A stretch of 10,851 nt of DNA from Alphaproteobacteria bacterium (GTDB lineage: Bacteria > Pseudomonadota > Alphaproteobacteria > Caulobacterales > Maricaulaceae): positions 1-10,851 of the forward strand of contig JAUIEH010000048.1 in the NCBI GenBank assembly GCA_030428405.1. Direction: 5' to 3'. The first letter of the stretch is position 1; every line of letters starts with the position of its first letter. Under the pieces are notes generated by a model. It was given only the letters and a program-made list of their open reading frames with translations. It did no database searches and was not told the DNA's origin. Both the position numbers and the translations under genes were made by a program. Shown piece after piece: positions 1 to 5,971 of the stretch.

Positions 1-319
1 CGGCGTCGTCATCCCCGAGCGCGTGATCGAGAAACCACCGTCTGCGGAGCTTCGCGCCGATCAGACCGATCAGGACTCGCTGCCCGAATATGAGGTGCTC
101 GACGACATTTTGCGCGGCCTTGTCGACCGCGAGGAGGAAATCGAAAAGGTCATCGCGCGCGGCCACGACGCCGAGACCGTGATGCGGATTCAGCGGCTGC
201 TGTATCTGGCCGAATATAAGCGCCGCCAGGCGCCGCCGGGCGCCAAGGTCGGCGGCCGCAATTTCGGCCGTGACCGGCGCTATCCCATCACCAATAAATA
301 TCGCGACCAGGTGGATTGA
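1..319 (+). CDS. nadE: Glutamine-dependent NAD+ synthetase, C-terminal end (partial)
   Basis: Only the last 105 residues are in the window; reading starts at base 2 and the gene is cut at the left edge. NAD synthetase makes NAD+ from deamido-NAD+, ATP and glutamine or ammonia, the last step of cytoplasmic NAD synthesis. The visible part carries the family's very characteristic tail: a KPPSAELR segment followed by TDQDSLPEYEVLDDIL, which in characterised NadE closes the synthetase active site. It ends in the usual basic stretch GRDRRYPITNKYR. The downstream membrane protein starts about 100 bp later, and that gap holds a promoter-like repeat, so the two need not form an operon. The N-terminal glutaminase domain expected of the long form lies outside the window and cannot be checked here. 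Identification is firm. Confidence 0.93.
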   Translation, partial: GVVIPERVIEKPPSAELRADQTDQDSLPEYEVLDDILRGLVDREEEIEKVIARGHDAETVMRIQRLLYLAEYKRRQAPPGAKVGGRNFGRDRRYPITNKYRDQVD

Positions 320-336
320 GGGCGGGGCTAGATGCG

Positions 337-371
337 CCCGGCTTGACCGGGGCGCTTGAGCGGCGCATGCC
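337..371 (+). repeat. Direct repeat copy 1, upstream of the membrane protein gene
   Basis: This 35-bp segment aligns without gaps to 1123-1157 with 27 of 35 positions identical. The shared pieces are CTTGACC (342-348) and AGCGGCGCATGCC (359-371). The differences are one base at 341, gggg versus aaaa at 349-352, and ttg versus cca at 356-358. CTTGACC resembles the -35 element of alphaproteobacterial housekeeping promoters, but the matching downstream block is not a good -10. The repeat overlaps a short GC hairpin (334-339 with 350-355). It could be a promoter/regulatory element or a duplication scar around the 423-1103 gene. Confidence 0.6.
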
Positions 372-422
372 AATCCAGGATTGCAGTCGACGCGTGTTCG
401 GCGAAAACGATTGGGCGGGCCG

Positions 423-1103
423 ATGGACGCTATTGCCGCCTTCGCGAAAGATCAGCTTCGCTTGCTCACATTTCGTCGGCTCAGCGACGGTGCGCGACGA
501 CACTTCCAAGTTTACCTCACACTAAGCTTGGCGATTACCGTGCTCGCAGGCGTGGGGCGGTATTGGGACAAACCAGACGCTCAGTGGTGGCAATATTTAG
601 GTCTGGGGTCATTCGCCTATGTCTTCGCTTTAGCCGCAATCGTCTGGACCGTGGTCAAGCCGCTCCGGCCGGAGCGTTGGACTTACGCGGCGGTGTTACT
701 ATTCATCACGATGACGTCCGCGCCGGGGTTCATCTACGCTATTCCCGTCGAGCGGTGCATGTCGGTCCAAAACGCACGTTCAGTGAACTATGCGTTTCTT
801 GCGTTTGTGGCGGCTTGGCGCGTCGCGCTGTTCGCCGTCTTCCTCTTGCGGTTCGCCAAATTGCCGCCATTCGTCGCCGCAACGGCGCTGCTCGCTTCGC
901 TCTGCTCGGTCGCCGTGCCGATAGCCTATTTCGGATTTGCGTATCTCGTCACACAGGGCATGGCGGGCGCCGTGGGCGAGGATGTGCGCCTCGCAGAAAT
1001 CATTGTTACGGCGTCGCTTGTATTGCTTGCGCTGGCGCCCTTCGTGGCCGCGGCTTACGTCGTGATGATCATCCGCCGCCGCCGCTCAGCGCGGGCCTCG
1101 TAA
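423..1103 (+). CDS. Six-helix integral membrane protein of unknown function
   Basis: I do not recognise a family. With the ATG at 423 the protein has 226 residues and is almost entirely hydrophobic helices: about residues 29-46, 57-79, 87-107, 122-143, 150-175 and 191-217, ending in a basic tail with four consecutive arginines (218-221). The N-terminal 28 residues are amphipathic and basic. Six helices with basic residues at both ends fit both termini in the cytoplasm. A TTG at 381 would add 14 residues, but they are basic and unconvincing, so the ATG was chosen; its Shine-Dalgarno is weak (GGGCGG just upstream). The gene lies between nadE and gltX, flanked by two imperfect direct repeats, and its codon use looks somewhat less GC-biased than in its neighbours. 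No catalytic motif is visible, and transport, sensing or structural roles are all open. Confidence 0.72.
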   Translation: MDAIAAFAKDQLRLLTFRRLSDGARRHFQVYLTLSLAITVLAGVGRYWDKPDAQWWQYLGLGSFAYVFALAAIVWTVVKPLRPERWTYAAVLLFITMTSAPGFIYAIPVERCMSVQNARSVNYAFLAFVAAWRVALFAVFLLRFAKLPPFVAATALLASLCSVAVPIAYFGFAYLVTQGMAGAVGEDVRLAEIIVTASLVLLALAPFVAAAYVVMIIRRRRSARAS

Positions 1104-1122
1104 CGAACGCCGTCGCGTCCCG

Positions 1123-1157
1123 CCCGCCTTGACCAAAACGCCCAAGCGGCGCATGCC
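1123..1157 (+). repeat. Direct repeat copy 2, upstream of gltX
   Basis: This is the partner of 337-371, offset by exactly 786 bp. It lies in the 85-bp gap between the membrane protein stop and the gltX start. TTGACC (1129-1134) is positioned so that transcription could enter gltX. With the 14-bp spacing seen at the DUF3604 promoter-like site (7671-7698), the -10 position would fall on GCGCATGC, a poor match to a GCTANAWC-type -10. It is either a conserved regulatory element or a duplicated gltX leader. Confidence 0.6.
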
Positions 1158-1188
1158 CTCGCGCTCACATCCAATGAGCTGAAAACCC

Positions 1189-2526
1189 ATGTCTCCGATC
1201 GTTCGCTTCGCGCCGTCGCCCACGGGCCGGCTTCATGTCGGCAATGTCCGCACGGCGCTGATGAATCAGCTGTTTGCGCGCCGCCATGGCGGGACCTTCA
1301 TCCTGCGCGTCGACGACACCGATCTGGAGCGCTCGAAAGCGGAATATGAGATCGCCATCGAGACGGACCTCGCCTGGCTCGGCTTTACGATCGACAACAA
1401 GCACAAGCAGTCCGACCGCTTCGACCTTTATGAGGCGGCGGCGGCGCGTCTGCGCGAGCAGGGCCTGCTCTATGCCTGCTACGAGACCGAGGACGAGCTC
1501 GACCGCAAGCGCAAGATTCAGCGCGCCCAAGGCCAGCCGCCGGTCTATGACCGCGCCTCGCTTAAACTCACGGACGAACAGCGCGAAGCTTACGAGGCCG
1601 AAGGGCGCAAGCCTTATTGGCGCTTCAAGCTCAGCCATGAGCGCGTCGAGTGGGACGACCTTGTGCGCGGGGCCAGCCAGGTCGATACGGCCTCGGTGTC
1701 CGACCCGATCCTGATCCGCGCGGATGGTTCGTTCCTCTACACGCTGCCGTCCTGCGTCGATGATGCGGAGATGGGCATCACCCATGTCGTGCGCGGGGAA
1801 GACCACGTCACCAATTCCGGCGCGCAGATCGAGGTGTTCCGCGCGCTCGGCGCTGAGCCGCCGGCCTTTGCGCATACGCCGCTTCTGGTCGGCGCCGATG
1901 GCGACAAGCTCTCCAAGCGCCTGGGCTCGCTTGCGGTCGCTGATTTCCGCGAGGCGGGCATCGAGCCGATGGCCCTGAGTTCGCTCTTGGCGAAGATCGG
2001 CACCTCCGACGCTATTGAGGTGCGCACAGAGCTGGAAACGCTGGCCGACGAATTCGACTTCGCCAAGATCGGCCGCGCGCCCGCGCGCTTTGATGAGGCC
2101 GAGCTTTCCCGCCTCAACGCGCAGCTCTTGCGTGAAACCGACTTCGACGCCGTAGCCGAGCGCCTAGGCGCGCTCAATGTCGGCGGCGGCGCGGCGTTCT
2201 GGAAGATGGCGCGCGAGAACATCACGACGCTGGATGACGCTGCGAAATGGTGGCGCATCGTCGAGGGTCCGATCGAACCGCAAATCGAGGACGAAAGCTT
2301 TGCAGGCGCCGCCGCCGAACTCGTGCCCGACGGTCCTTACGACGCGGGGACATGGGGCGCGTTCACAGCTGCCGTGAAGGAAAAGACGGGCGCCAAAGGC
2401 AAAGCCTTGTTCGCGCCGTTGCGGCTGGCGTTGACCGGCGCGAGCCGCGGGCCCGAAATGGCGCCCTTGTTCGCGCTGATCGGCCCGGAAAAAGCCCGCG
2501 CTCGGCTGAAGGGCGAAGCGGCTTAG
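1189..2526 (+). CDS. gltX: Glutamate--tRNA ligase (class I), zinc-less KLSKR type
   Basis: This cytoplasmic enzyme charges tRNA with glutamate using ATP. The class I signatures are clear: FAPSPTGRLHVGN near the N-terminus, with the HIGH-type motif HVGN at residues 16-19, and the KMSKS-type loop KLSKR at 240-244. VRGEDHVTN, part of the glutamate/adenylate pocket, lies between them. At 445 residues it is slightly shorter than the roughly 470 usual for E. coli-type enzymes. The zinc-binding insert has lost its ligands: only Cys97 remains, followed by Tyr-Glu-Thr where E. coli has CYC. Many alphaproteobacteria carry two GltX paralogues, and this may be the second one; in bacteria without GlnRS, such enzymes can also make Glu-tRNA(Gln) for GatCAB. 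The ATG at 1189 begins directly at the conserved N-terminal strand, so the start is secure although its Shine-Dalgarno is weak. Confidence 0.96.
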   Translation: MSPIVRFAPSPTGRLHVGNVRTALMNQLFARRHGGTFILRVDDTDLERSKAEYEIAIETDLAWLGFTIDNKHKQSDRFDLYEAAAARLREQGLLYACYETEDELDRKRKIQRAQGQPPVYDRASLKLTDEQREAYEAEGRKPYWRFKLSHERVEWDDLVRGASQVDTASVSDPILIRADGSFLYTLPSCVDDAEMGITHVVRGEDHVTNSGAQIEVFRALGAEPPAFAHTPLLVGADGDKLSKRLGSLAVADFREAGIEPMALSSLLAKIGTSDAIEVRTELETLADEFDFAKIGRAPARFDEAELSRLNAQLLRETDFDAVAERLGALNVGGGAAFWKMARENITTLDDAAKWWRIVEGPIEPQIEDESFAGAAAELVPDGPYDAGTWGAFTAAVKEKTGAKGKALFAPLRLALTGASRGPEMAPLFALIGPEKARARLKGEAA

Positions 2527-2590
2527 GGGCGCGGAGCGGCGAGACCGGCAAGCGCGCTGCCGCCAAAATCGACCCTGGGCCGGCTGCCCA

Positions 2591-2610
2591 ACTAATCTTT
2601 CACTATTAGT
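2591..2610. repeat. Small AT-rich inverted repeat at the end of the orphan gene
   Basis: ACTAAT (2591-2596) is the exact reverse complement of ATTAGT (2605-2610), with an 8-base loop. It overlaps the stop codon of the minus-strand gene, just beyond the end of gltX. It is too short and AT-only to act as a strong intrinsic terminator, but it is the only symmetric structure at this convergent junction apart from a 5-bp GC hairpin at 2576-2590. Confidence 0.3.
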
Positions 2611-3137
2611 GGATTGTCGGCCTCGGTTGGTGCTTTTCCCGACCTTGGGTCACGTTCGAGTCGCTCGCGAATGTCTCTGAGACGCGGCTCCGCATCTTCG
2701 AGCCACTCCCAAAGTTCGCTCGGAACGTGGCGTGGACACAGCTGCCCGGAATGTTCTTTGCCCTCCGGGAAGCTTGAACGACGATCCCCGAGATCCTGCG
2801 CCCAAAGTGATATCAGCCATATGAACGCGCCATGCTCGTAGGTGCGGAGATTTAGCTTCTCAAGCTGCAATAAGCAGGATCTAAGCTTTTCTCCCGCAGG
2901 TCGGTCGTGGGATAGCTGGAAATAAATGCACGCCTGCATTAGGTCCGCGAGAAAAGCCTCGGCGCTTCCACTTCGCGACATTGCCGTTACAAATCTCAAG
3001 TCTGTCTGAGTTCGGTCGAACAACTCACCGTGCTGCGTAGTTCGAATGTCGCGCATGACTCGAAACGCCGCTCTGAGAACACCACGATCAGCGATGCTGA
3101 GGATTGAGTTTCGTGGAGGCGCAGGTTTGCTTGCCAT
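2592..3137 (-). CDS. Orphan hypothetical protein, lower-GC gene
   Basis: I do not recognise this 181-residue protein. It appears soluble and largely helical: there is no signal peptide or membrane helix, and the centre is rich in Leu, Arg and Glu (residues about 60-110). A Trp-rich acidic/basic helical end follows, with SELWEWLEDAEPRLRDIRERLERD before a short tail. Three Cys are scattered without a metal-binding spacing. The ATG at 3137 was chosen over an upstream TTG at 3155, which adds only six residues. GC is visibly lower than around it: bases 2821-2880 and 2881-2940 count to 50% and 52%, against 70% for 1441-1500 in gltX. This, and its isolation between convergent gltX and the divergent oxygenase, suggests recent acquisition. 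Length and an uninterrupted frame support a real gene, but function is unknown. Confidence 0.6.
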   Translation of the reverse strand: MASKPAPPRNSILSIADRGVLRAAFRVMRDIRTTQHGELFDRTQTDLRFVTAMSRSGSAEAFLADLMQACIYFQLSHDRPAGEKLRSCLLQLEKLNLRTYEHGAFIWLISLWAQDLGDRRSSFPEGKEHSGQLCPRHVPSELWEWLEDAEPRLRDIRERLERDPRSGKAPTEADNPLIVKD

Positions 3138-3268
3138 GAGCCTAGTGTACCGCAACGCGCGCGATTTCTCGATATTGCGACCTGCGCGAGATGTCCCTGT
3201 CCGCTTCGATTCGAGAGGGCCGCAATTTTCGGAATGCGCGTGCGACTGTGAGCGGTCATGCTCGCGTG

Positions 3269-4018
3269 ATGAGCACGACGAAGGCGACCAAGCGCGCGAA
3301 AGCCAAGCTGGCGCAGAGCACCGATGCGCTCGCGCAAGTCGACTGGGCGCGCGCGGAGGCGGAGCTTGATGCGCGCGGCTGGGCGGTCGTGGGGCGCGTC
3401 CTGTCGGATGCGCAATGCGCCGCGCTTATTGAGGGATATACGGACGAAATGCGCTATCGCCGCACGATCGTCATGGCGCGCCATGCCTATGGTGAAGGCG
3501 AGTACAAATATTTTGCGGGCCCCTTGCCGCCGCTCGTGCAGACGCTGCGTATGAACGCGTATGAGAGGCTCGCGCCGATTGCGAATAAGTGGCGCGCTTT
3601 GCTTGGCGAGGAGGCGGCGTTTCCCGCGCGCCACGACGCTTTCCTCGAGCAGTGCCGCGCTGCGGGTCAGACCAAGCCCACGCCCTTGATCCTCAAATAC
3701 GAAAATGGCGGACATAATCGCCTGCATCAGGATCGCTATGGCGAAGTGTTCTTCCCCTTGCAGGTGGCGGTTCTCTTGAGCCGTCCGGATACGGATTTCG
3801 AAGGTGGGGAGTTCTTGATGGCGGAACAGCGCATGCGCCAGCAAACCCGCGTCGACGTGGTTCCGCTTGGCTTTGGCGAAGCGGTCATCTTCGCCGGCGA
3901 TGTCCGTCCGGTCTCAGGAAAGCGCGGCCCGGTCAAGGCGCGCATGCGTCACGGCGTTGGCGAAGTGCGCGCGGGACGGCGCTATACGCTCGGCCTCATC
4001 CTGCACGATGCGGCGTAG
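3269..4018 (+). CDS. 2OG-Fe(II) oxygenase (prolyl-hydroxylase-like, COG3826-type)
   Basis: This is predicted to be an iron- and 2-oxoglutarate-dependent dioxygenase of 249 residues. The double-stranded beta-helix signature is complete: the iron triad is His153 and Asp155 (in LHQDRYG) plus His228 (in MRHGVGEV), and Arg238 before Tyr239 fits the 2-oxoglutarate carboxylate anchor ten residues after the distal His. FPLQVAVLLSR and FEGGEFLM between them are typical core strands. The N-terminal part (GWAVVGRVLSDAQCAALIEGY) is the usual lead-in of the family. An ATG at 3191 in the same frame would add 26 basic, low-complexity residues that the family does not need, so 3269 is preferred; neither has a good Shine-Dalgarno. 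Substrate is unknown: the family resembles prolyl hydroxylases, but protein, amino acid or nucleic acid targets are all possible. It is cytoplasmic (no signal peptide) and not in an operon. Confidence 0.85.
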   Translation: MSTTKATKRAKAKLAQSTDALAQVDWARAEAELDARGWAVVGRVLSDAQCAALIEGYTDEMRYRRTIVMARHAYGEGEYKYFAGPLPPLVQTLRMNAYERLAPIANKWRALLGEEAAFPARHDAFLEQCRAAGQTKPTPLILKYENGGHNRLHQDRYGEVFFPLQVAVLLSRPDTDFEGGEFLMAEQRMRQQTRVDVVPLGFGEAVIFAGDVRPVSGKRGPVKARMRHGVGEVRAGRRYTLGLILHDAA

Positions 4019-4024
4019 ACGGAG

Positions 4025-4585
4025 TTAAGCCGCCGCCAGCACGCCGAAGGCGCGCTCGATCGCATCTTCGGGCGTGCGCACGCGCGAGACCATGTTCTGG
4101 AACTCCGGCGGCGTGAAACCGGCTTTGATCTGCTGCTGGATCATGTCGAAAAAGCCGTTCCAATAGCCATTGTCGTCGACGAACACGACGGGCTTGGCGT
4201 GCAGGCCGAGTCTCGCCCAGGACAAGACCTCGATGGCTTCTTCCAGCGTGCCGATCCCGCCGGGCAGGACGGCGAAGGCGTCAGATTGGTCGGCCATCAC
4301 GCGCTTGCGGTCGTGCAGGGTGGCGACGACGATCTGGTCGATATCCTCATACATGATCTCGGGCGCGGCCAGGAATTTGGGGATGACGCCAAGGACGCGC
4401 CCGCCATTTTCATAGGCCGCGCGCGCCGCAGCGCCCATCAGTCCGACGCCCCCGCCGCCATAGACCAAACGCACGCCCGTGCGCGCGACATGGGCGCCGA
4501 AGGCTTCCGCAAGTCGCATATGCCGGGGATCGCGGCCTTCCGCTGAGCCGCAAAACAGGCAAATTGATCGGGATCGCAACGACAT
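4025..4585 (-). CDS. LOG-family protein (TIGR00730; cytokinin riboside 5'-monophosphate phosphoribohydrolase-like)
   Basis: This 186-residue Rossmann-fold protein belongs to the family once mislabelled lysine decarboxylase. Characterised LOG members hydrolyse nucleoside 5'-monophosphates, such as AMP or cytokinin ribotides, to the base and ribose 5-phosphate. The hallmark PGGIGTLEE is at residues 108-116, with the catalytic Glu in it. The nucleotide-binding loop GGGGVGLMG is at 43-51, and the family's basic pair (Arg93-Lys94, HDRK) precedes the catalytic loop. The N-terminal CLFCGS strand is also typical. Length matches the family, and the start is supported by AAAGG six bases upstream. It is convergent with the oxygenase gene, with 6 bp between stops and no room for a terminator. 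A TAAAAT on the minus strand at 4638-4643 is a possible -10. The physiological substrate cannot be read from the sequence. Confidence 0.9.
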   Translation of the reverse strand: MSLRSRSICLFCGSAEGRDPRHMRLAEAFGAHVARTGVRLVYGGGGVGLMGAAARAAYENGGRVLGVIPKFLAAPEIMYEDIDQIVVATLHDRKRVMADQSDAFAVLPGGIGTLEEAIEVLSWARLGLHAKPVVFVDDNGYWNGFFDMIQQQIKAGFTPPEFQNMVSRVRTPEDAIERAFGVLAAA

Positions 4586-4707
4586 GTCGGGCCTTTCGAG
4601 CTGTCCGGCGCGATTGCGCGCGACTCGCTTGGCCCTTATTTTACCTCAACTTCGAAGCGCGTCGCGAGAGCGTGCGCGCTCATCAGCGGTGCGAGGCCCG
4701 TAAGCTC

Positions 4708-5886
4708 ATGGAAGACAGACGTCCGCTCGTCATCGCGTTTTTGGTCGCGGTGATGATCGTCGGCGCCGGCGCTGCCTATTACGTGTTCCGCGGCGACAGA
4801 CCCGACATCGCCCGCATCGGCCAGACCAATCTCGCCGAAAACGCGGAAAACGCCCGCGCAGCACGTTCGGCGCGCGCGCCGATCACCAATGGCGACGCCG
4901 AACCCGACGCAGACGCGGATGCAGACGCGGCTGGCGACGCCGAGACGCCCCCGGCGGATCGCTCGCTCTCCGTCGCCTCGAACGAGGCCGGCGCGGATGA
5001 GGCTGAGGAAACCTATGGCATTGGCGGCGGTCCCGACGTCGATGACGCCGCCGCCCCGCGCGCTGCGCCGCCGAGCTTCGACATCGTGCGCGTCGATCCA
5101 TCGGGCACAGCCGTCGTTGCAGGTCGTGGCGCGCCAGGCGGGCGCGCGGTGCTCTACGCCAATGGCGTCGAAATCGCCGATGCTGAAATCGACGAAGGCG
5201 GGGAGTGGGTGCTCTATGTCGAGGACCCGCTCCAGACTGGGCCCGTTGAGCTTTCACTCGCCATGCGCACCGATGACGATGAGGAGTTGCGCTCCGATCA
5301 GGTCGTGCTGGTCGCCGTGCCGGAAACCCGCGACAGCGAACCGCTGGTGGTGCTCGGCCGCCCTGGCGGGGCGAGCCGTGTCATTCAATCGCCGCTCGAA
5401 GACATGGGTCTCGAACTCGCATTGCTCGCCGTTGATTATGACGATGCGGGCGGCGTGATCTTTTCAGGCCGCGCGCGCGAAAATGCGCGCGTGCGCGTCT
5501 TCGCCGACCGATCGCTCCTGGGCGAAACCCGCGCCAATGGCGAGGGCGAGTGGTCGCTGGTCGCCGGCGCGACAATCCCGCCCGGCCTTTACGAGCTTCA
5601 GGTCGACCAGCTTGATGATGACGGCCGCGTCACTGCGGTCATCGCCGTGCCGTTCGAGCGCGCAACGCCGGAAGCTGTCGCAGCCGCCGGTCCTGAGACT
5701 ATCGTCGTGCAGCCGGGCAACTCGCTCTGGCGACTGGCGCGCAGTCTTTATGGCTCGGGTTGGCAGTACACGGTTATTTATGCGGCCAATGAGGAACAGA
5801 TCCGTGACCCGGACCTGATCTATCCCGGTCAGGTGTTCAACCTGCCCGAAGGCGCCAGCGATTCTTCCGGCGACGGACGGCGCTGA
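4708..5886 (+). CDS. Membrane-anchored Ig-like/LysM peptidoglycan-binding protein
   Basis: This 392-residue cell-envelope protein should sit in the inner membrane with the rest in the periplasm. Residues 7-27 form one hydrophobic helix after a short basic/acidic start, without an evident cleavage site. A disordered Ala/Asp/Glu-rich linker follows (about 35-120), including DADADADA at 67-74. Two Ig-like beta regions come next, about 124-206 and 248-316, each with the GEW motif common in bacterial Ig-like repeats. A C-terminal LysM domain, about 331-380, has NSLWRLARSLYGSG and ends in YPGQVFNLPE; LysM binds peptidoglycan glycan strands. The likely role is tethering membrane to cell wall or positioning wall enzymes; no catalytic domain is present. 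A TTG-started extension from 4564 has no hydrophobic sense and overlaps the divergent gene's start, so the ATG at 4708 is used. Transcription ends at the hairpin at 5909-5942. Confidence 0.87.
   Translation: MEDRRPLVIAFLVAVMIVGAGAAYYVFRGDRPDIARIGQTNLAENAENARAARSARAPITNGDAEPDADADADAAGDAETPPADRSLSVASNEAGADEAEETYGIGGGPDVDDAAAPRAAPPSFDIVRVDPSGTAVVAGRGAPGGRAVLYANGVEIADAEIDEGGEWVLYVEDPLQTGPVELSLAMRTDDDEELRSDQVVLVAVPETRDSEPLVVLGRPGGASRVIQSPLEDMGLELALLAVDYDDAGGVIFSGRARENARVRVFADRSLLGETRANGEGEWSLVAGATIPPGLYELQVDQLDDDGRVTAVIAVPFERATPEAVAAAGPETIVVQPGNSLWRLARSLYGSGWQYTVIYAANEEQIRDPDLIYPGQVFNLPEGASDSSGDGRR
4906..4929 (+). repeat. Short coding tandem repeat (Asp-Ala)4
   Basis: Two 12-base units differ at one base (gac/gat) and encode DADADADA in the disordered linker of the LysM protein. 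It is a likely site of length variation by replication slippage, and linker length could change without harming the folded domains. Confidence 0.6.
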
Positions 5887-5908
5887 CCAACATCTCGAGA
5901 CAAGAAGA

Positions 5909-5942
5909 AAAAGCGCCGGCGGAGCGATCCGCCGGCGCTTTT
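5909..5942. terminator. Bidirectional intrinsic terminator between the LysM gene and hpd
   Basis: A perfect 15-bp stem (5909-5923 with 5928-5942) closes on a GCGA tetraloop. The GC-rich core GCGCCGGCGGA is flanked by A4 on the left and T4 on the right, so either transcript ends in a GC hairpin with a U-run. It lies 22 bp after the LysM gene stop and 29 bp after the hpd stop on the opposite strand, exactly where a shared terminator for convergent genes belongs. Confidence 0.92.
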
Positions 5943-5971
5943 GTTTCATGCCGCTTGAAGCGCGCGGCCGC

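Noticed and set aside
334..355. GC hairpin (GCGCCC with GGGCGC) after nadE as a terminator
   Set aside because: Only six pairs, a 10-base loop and no T-run; it may be incidental to the direct repeat it overlaps.
356..1132. Plus-strand open frame of 258 codons overlapping the membrane protein
   Set aside because: Its translation is Arg-rich and without hydrophobic order, while the alternative frame gives six clean membrane helices.
1165..1875. Minus-strand open frame of 236 codons opposite gltX
   Set aside because: Shadow of gltX, whose HVGN and KLSKR motifs prove the plus-strand frame.
2576..2590. TGGGC-N5-GCCCA hairpin after gltX as a terminator
   Set aside because: Five pairs and no T-run in either direction; too weak to call.
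3191..3268. N-terminal extension of the oxygenase from the ATG at 3191
   Set aside because: The added 26 residues are basic and low in hydrophobics, and family members start close to the GWAVV strand; no Shine-Dalgarno supports the earlier start.
2996..3844. Minus-strand open frame of 282 codons across the oxygenase and the orphan gene
   Set aside because: It overlaps the catalytic core of the oxygenase and the start of the orphan gene, and its translation is Arg/Ala-rich with no domain sense.
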